A DNA stretch of 64,000 nt from Streptomyces sp. R44. GTDB lineage: Bacteria; Actinomycetota; Actinomycetes; Streptomycetales; Streptomycetaceae. A program made the translations under genes and the position numbers. Location of the stretch: contig NZ_CP163444.1 of NCBI RefSeq assembly GCF_041053105.1, positions 6,166,001 through 6,230,000 on the forward strand, given 5' to 3'. How positions within the stretch are numbered: the first letter of the stretch is position 1; the number at the start of each line of letters is the position of its first letter. The notes under the pieces were generated by a model that made no database searches, had not been told where the DNA came from, and was given only the letters and a program-made list of their open reading frames with translations. This document shows, piece by piece, positions 61,502 through 64,000 of this stretch.

Positions 61502-61562
61502 CTCCCTTTCTCCTGTCCCCCTCGGGGACACCAGGCGCTGAGCAGCGAGTAGCGTGTTACCC

Positions 61563-62462
61563 ATGGCTCCGATCTCCACTCCGCAGACCCCCTTCGGGCG
61601 GGTCCTCACCGCCATGGTCACGCCCTTCACGGCGGACGGCGCACTCGACCTCGACGGTGCCCAGCGACTCGCCACCCACCTGGTGGACGCGGGCAACGAC
61701 GGCCTCGTCATCAACGGCACCACCGGCGAGTCCCCGACCACCAGCGACGCGGAGAAATCGGAGCTCGTCCGAGCGGTACTGGAGGCGGTCGGCGACCGCG
61801 CCCACGTCGTCGCCGGCATCGGCACCAACGACACCCACCACTCCATCGAACTCGCCCGCACCGCCGAGCGCGACGGCGCACACGGCCTCCTCGCCGTGAC
61901 GCCGTACTACAACAAGCCCCCACAGGAGGGCCTGTACCGGCACTTCTCGGCCATCGCCGACGCCACCGAGCTCCCGGTGATGCTCTACGACATCCCCGGC
62001 CGCAGCGGCGTCCCGATCGACACCGAGACGATCGTCCGCCTCGCCGAGCACCCGCGCATCGTCGCCAACAAGGACGCCAAGGGCGACCTCGGCCGCGCCA
62101 GCTGGGCCATCGCCCGCTCCGGCCTCGCCTGGTACTCCGGCGACGACATGCTCAACCTGCCGCTGCTCTCCGTCGGCGCCTGCGGCTTCGTCTCCGTCGT
62201 CGGCCACCTCGTCACCCCGGAGCTCCGCGCCCTCCTCGACGCCCACCTCGGCGGCGAGGTCCAGAAGGCCACGGAGATCCACCAGAAGCTGCTCCCGGTC
62301 TACACCGGCATGTTCCGCACCCAGGGCGTCATGACCACCAAGGCCGCCCTCGCCCTCCAGGGCCTCCCGGCCGGCCCGCTGCGCCCGCCGCTCGTCGAGC
62401 TCTCCCCGGAGGAGACGGCCCAGCTCAAGGTCGACCTGGCCGCCGGCGGGGTAGAACTCTGA
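61563..62462 (+). CDS. dapA: 4-hydroxy-tetrahydrodipicolinate synthase
   Basis: This 299-residue TIM-barrel aldolase condenses pyruvate with aspartate semialdehyde. The landmarks are GTTGESPTTSD (near residue 52), VTPYYNKPPQEG with the catalytic tyrosine, and the Schiff-base lysine in IVANKDAKGD (Lys170). It comes before dapB in the pathway, and the RNase J gene follows as in mycobacteria. An in-frame GTG at 61554 is possible, but the ATG at 61563 fits the family start better. Confidence 0.96.
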   Translation: MAPISTPQTPFGRVLTAMVTPFTADGALDLDGAQRLATHLVDAGNDGLVINGTTGESPTTSDAEKSELVRAVLEAVGDRAHVVAGIGTNDTHHSIELARTAERDGAHGLLAVTPYYNKPPQEGLYRHFSAIADATELPVMLYDIPGRSGVPIDTETIVRLAEHPRIVANKDAKGDLGRASWAIARSGLAWYSGDDMLNLPLLSVGACGFVSVVGHLVTPELRALLDAHLGGEVQKATEIHQKLLPVYTGMFRTQGVMTTKAALALQGLPAGPLRPPLVELSPEETAQLKVDLAAGGVEL

Positions 62463-62509
62463 CAACAGACTTCACAACTGAACACTGACAACAGCAAGTG
62501 CACGATTGT

Positions 62510-62548
62510 CATGCGCGCCACGTGCCCGACCGGTACGTGGCGCGCATG
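62510..62548 (+). promoter_or_regulatory. Hairpin directly upstream of the RNase J ribosome-binding site
   Basis: A perfect 14-bp stem (CATGCGCGCCACGT and its complement) with an 11-nt loop ends three bases before GAGGAGA. It may terminate dapA or influence translation of the RNase J gene. Confidence 0.6.
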
Positions 62549-62562
62549 GTGAGGAGAGTCTT

Positions 62563-64000
62563 TTGAGTCATCCGCATCCCGAACTCGGCGCCCCGCCGAA
62601 GCTGCCCAAGGGCGGCCTGCGCGTCATCCCGCTCGGCGGCCTCGGTGAGATCGGCCGCAACATGACGGTCTTCGAGTTCGACGGCCGTCTGCTGATCGTC
62701 GACTGCGGCGTCCTCTTCCCCGAGGAGGAGCAGCCCGGCGTCGACCTGATCCTGCCGGACTTCACCATCATCCGGGACCGCCTCGACGACATCGAGGGCA
62801 TCGTGCTCACGCACGGGCACGAGGACCACATCGGCGCCGTCCCGTACCTGCTCCGGCTGAAGCCGGACATCCCGCTCATCGGCTCCAAGCTGACCCTCGC
62901 CCTGATCGAGGCCAAGCTCCAGGAGCACCGCATCCGCCCCTACACCCTTGAGGTGAAGGAGGGCGACCGCGAGCAGCTGGGCCCCTTCGACTGCGAGTTC
63001 GTCGCGGTCAACCACTCCATCCCGGACGCCCTGGCCGTCGCCATCCGCACCCCCGCGGGCATGGCCGTCGCCACCGGTGACTTCAAGATGGACCAGCTCC
63101 CGATGGACGGCCGCCTGACCGACCTCCACGCGTTCGCGCGGCTCAGCGAGGAGGGCATCGACCTCCTGCTGTCCGACTCGACGAACGCCGAGGTCCCGGG
63201 CTTCGTCCCGCCGGAGCGGGACATCTCGAACGTCCTGCGGAACGTCTTCGCGAACGCCCCGAAGCGGATCATCGTGGCCAGCTTCGCCAGCCACGTGCAC
63301 CGCATCCAGCAGATCATCGACGCCGCCCACGAGTACGGGCGCCGGGTCGCCTTCGTCGGCCGCTCGATGGTCCGCAACATGGGCATCGCCCGCGACCTGG
63401 GCTACCTCCGGGTCCCGGCCGGCCTCGTCGTGGACGTGAAGACCCTCGACGACCTGCCGGACGACGAGGTCGTGCTGGTCTGCACGGGTTCCCAGGGCGA
63501 GCCCATGGCGGCCCTGTCCCGCATGGCCAACCGCGACCACCAGATCCGCATCGTCCCCGGCGACACGGTGATCCTCGCGTCCTCGCTCATCCCGGGCAAC
63601 GAGAACGCGGTCTACCGCGTGATCAACGGCCTGACCCGCTGGGGCGCGAACGTGGTCCACAAGGGCAACGCCAAGGTCCACGTCTCGGGCCACGCCTCGG
63701 CCGGCGAGCTGCTGTACTTCTACAACATCTGCAAGCCGAAGAACCTCATGCCGGTGCACGGCGAATGGCGCCACCTTCGCGCCAACGCCGAGCTCGGCGC
63801 GATGACGGGCATCCCCAAGGACCACATCGTCATCGCCGAGGACGGCGTCGTCGTCGACCTGGTCGACGGCCGCGCCCGCATCACCGGCAAGGTCCAGGCG
63901 GGCTACGTGTACGTGGACGGCCTCTCGGTCGGCGACGTCACGGAGACCTCCCTCAAGGACCGCCGGATCCTCGGCGAGGAGGGCATCATCTCGGTCTTCC
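62563..64000 (+). CDS. rnj: Ribonuclease J (3' partial)
   Basis: The first 479 codons of a metallo-beta-lactamase/beta-CASP ribonuclease are present, and the rest lies beyond the window. The zinc motif is HGHEDH (in VLTHGHEDHIGA, near residue 84). ATGDFKMDQ, the beta-CASP part with FVGRSMVRNMGIA and SSLIPGNENAV, and the C-terminal histidine region MPVHGEWRHL follow. RNase J acts as endonuclease and 5'-3' exonuclease in mRNA decay and rRNA maturation. The start is the rare codon TTG with GGAGAG upstream; no ATG or GTG fits the conserved N-terminus. Confidence 0.95.
   Translation, partial: MSHPHPELGAPPKLPKGGLRVIPLGGLGEIGRNMTVFEFDGRLLIVDCGVLFPEEEQPGVDLILPDFTIIRDRLDDIEGIVLTHGHEDHIGAVPYLLRLKPDIPLIGSKLTLALIEAKLQEHRIRPYTLEVKEGDREQLGPFDCEFVAVNHSIPDALAVAIRTPAGMAVATGDFKMDQLPMDGRLTDLHAFARLSEEGIDLLLSDSTNAEVPGFVPPERDISNVLRNVFANAPKRIIVASFASHVHRIQQIIDAAHEYGRRVAFVGRSMVRNMGIARDLGYLRVPAGLVVDVKTLDDLPDDEVVLVCTGSQGEPMAALSRMANRDHQIRIVPGDTVILASSLIPGNENAVYRVINGLTRWGANVVHKGNAKVHVSGHASAGELLYFYNICKPKNLMPVHGEWRHLRANAELGAMTGIPKDHIVIAEDGVVVDLVDGRARITGKVQAGYVYVDGLSVGDVTETSLKDRRILGEEGIISVF

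Larger units (their letters stand above)
61227..61562. other. Intergenic region upstream of dapA (no gene seen)
   Basis: This stretch of about 336 bp is relatively AT-rich for the window and contains no convincing gene. It holds the promoter at 61423-61452, a 14-bp hairpin at 61464-61501 and a smaller hairpin, TGTCCCC / GGGGACA, at 61514-61530. A frame at 61253-61552 has no homology I can recognise. In several actinobacteria thyX lies directly upstream of dapA; it is absent here. Confidence 0.6.

Noticed and set aside
61253..61552. A 99-residue frame upstream of dapA containing a CPYC motif
   Set aside because: It crosses the promoter and leader hairpins of dapA, lacks a ribosome-binding site and has Arg-rich shadow composition; the CPYC alone is not evidence.

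Overview
The window is a stretch of high-GC actinobacterial chromosome, almost certainly from Streptomyces. Three things point there: codon third positions are nearly all G or C, GTG starts are common, and the gene order is the conserved Streptomyces core block rimP-nusA-ylxR-infB-ylxP-rbfA-truB-ribF, then an ESX-type type VII secretion locus with bldB inside it, then rpsO-pnp-(M16 protease)-dapB-dapA-rnj. No tRNA, rRNA, phage gene, transposase gene or CRISPR array was seen.

Layout. 1-9 kb: an ATPase resembling conjugation coupling proteins (its 5' end lies outside the window), a PucR-type regulator, a small membrane protein, an EamA exporter, an aldehyde dehydrogenase, an antibiotic-biosynthesis-monooxygenase-like protein and a long acyl-CoA dehydrogenase. 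9-18 kb: an EPSP-synthase-family gene, then the MEP-pathway genes dxr and ispG flanking a site-2 zinc protease, two GNAT acetyltransferases and proS. 18-21 kb (minus strand): a stomatin-like protein, an APH-fold protein that looks like a pseudokinase, a DUF4439 protein and a lipoprotein. 21-33 kb: the translation and transcription operon rimP to truB, a 1181-residue pseudoprotease/STAND-NTPase protein, and ribF. 33-39 kb (minus strand): a complete dipeptide/oligopeptide ABC importer whose binding protein carries a C-terminal membrane anchor. 39-55 kb: the type VII secretion locus, consisting of an EspI-like MinD ATPase, an unknown protein, eccE, eccB, mycP, esxB, esxA, bldB, eccC and eccD. 55-64 kb: rpsO, pnp, an M16 peptidase, dapB, three small membrane proteins, dapA and the start of the RNase J gene.

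How the genes work together. dxr and ispG supply isoprenoid precursors; dapB and dapA supply diaminopimelate and lysine; the rimP-truB block matures the 30S subunit and starts translation; PNPase and RNase J degrade RNA. The ecc/myc genes would build the membrane export channel for the EsxA/EsxB pair, next to the developmental gene bldB.

The points most worth following up are: a family of three intergenic inverted-repeat elements with covarying stems, one carrying a 39-bp tandem array; the degenerate protease fused to a STAND ATPase with an altered Walker A; a kinase-fold protein missing its catalytic residues; an EPSP synthase paralogue with Ala at the glyphosate-site Gly; a 22-bp-period triple repeat in front of eccD; and a perfect 17-bp UUCG hairpin inside the beginning of the M16 protease gene.
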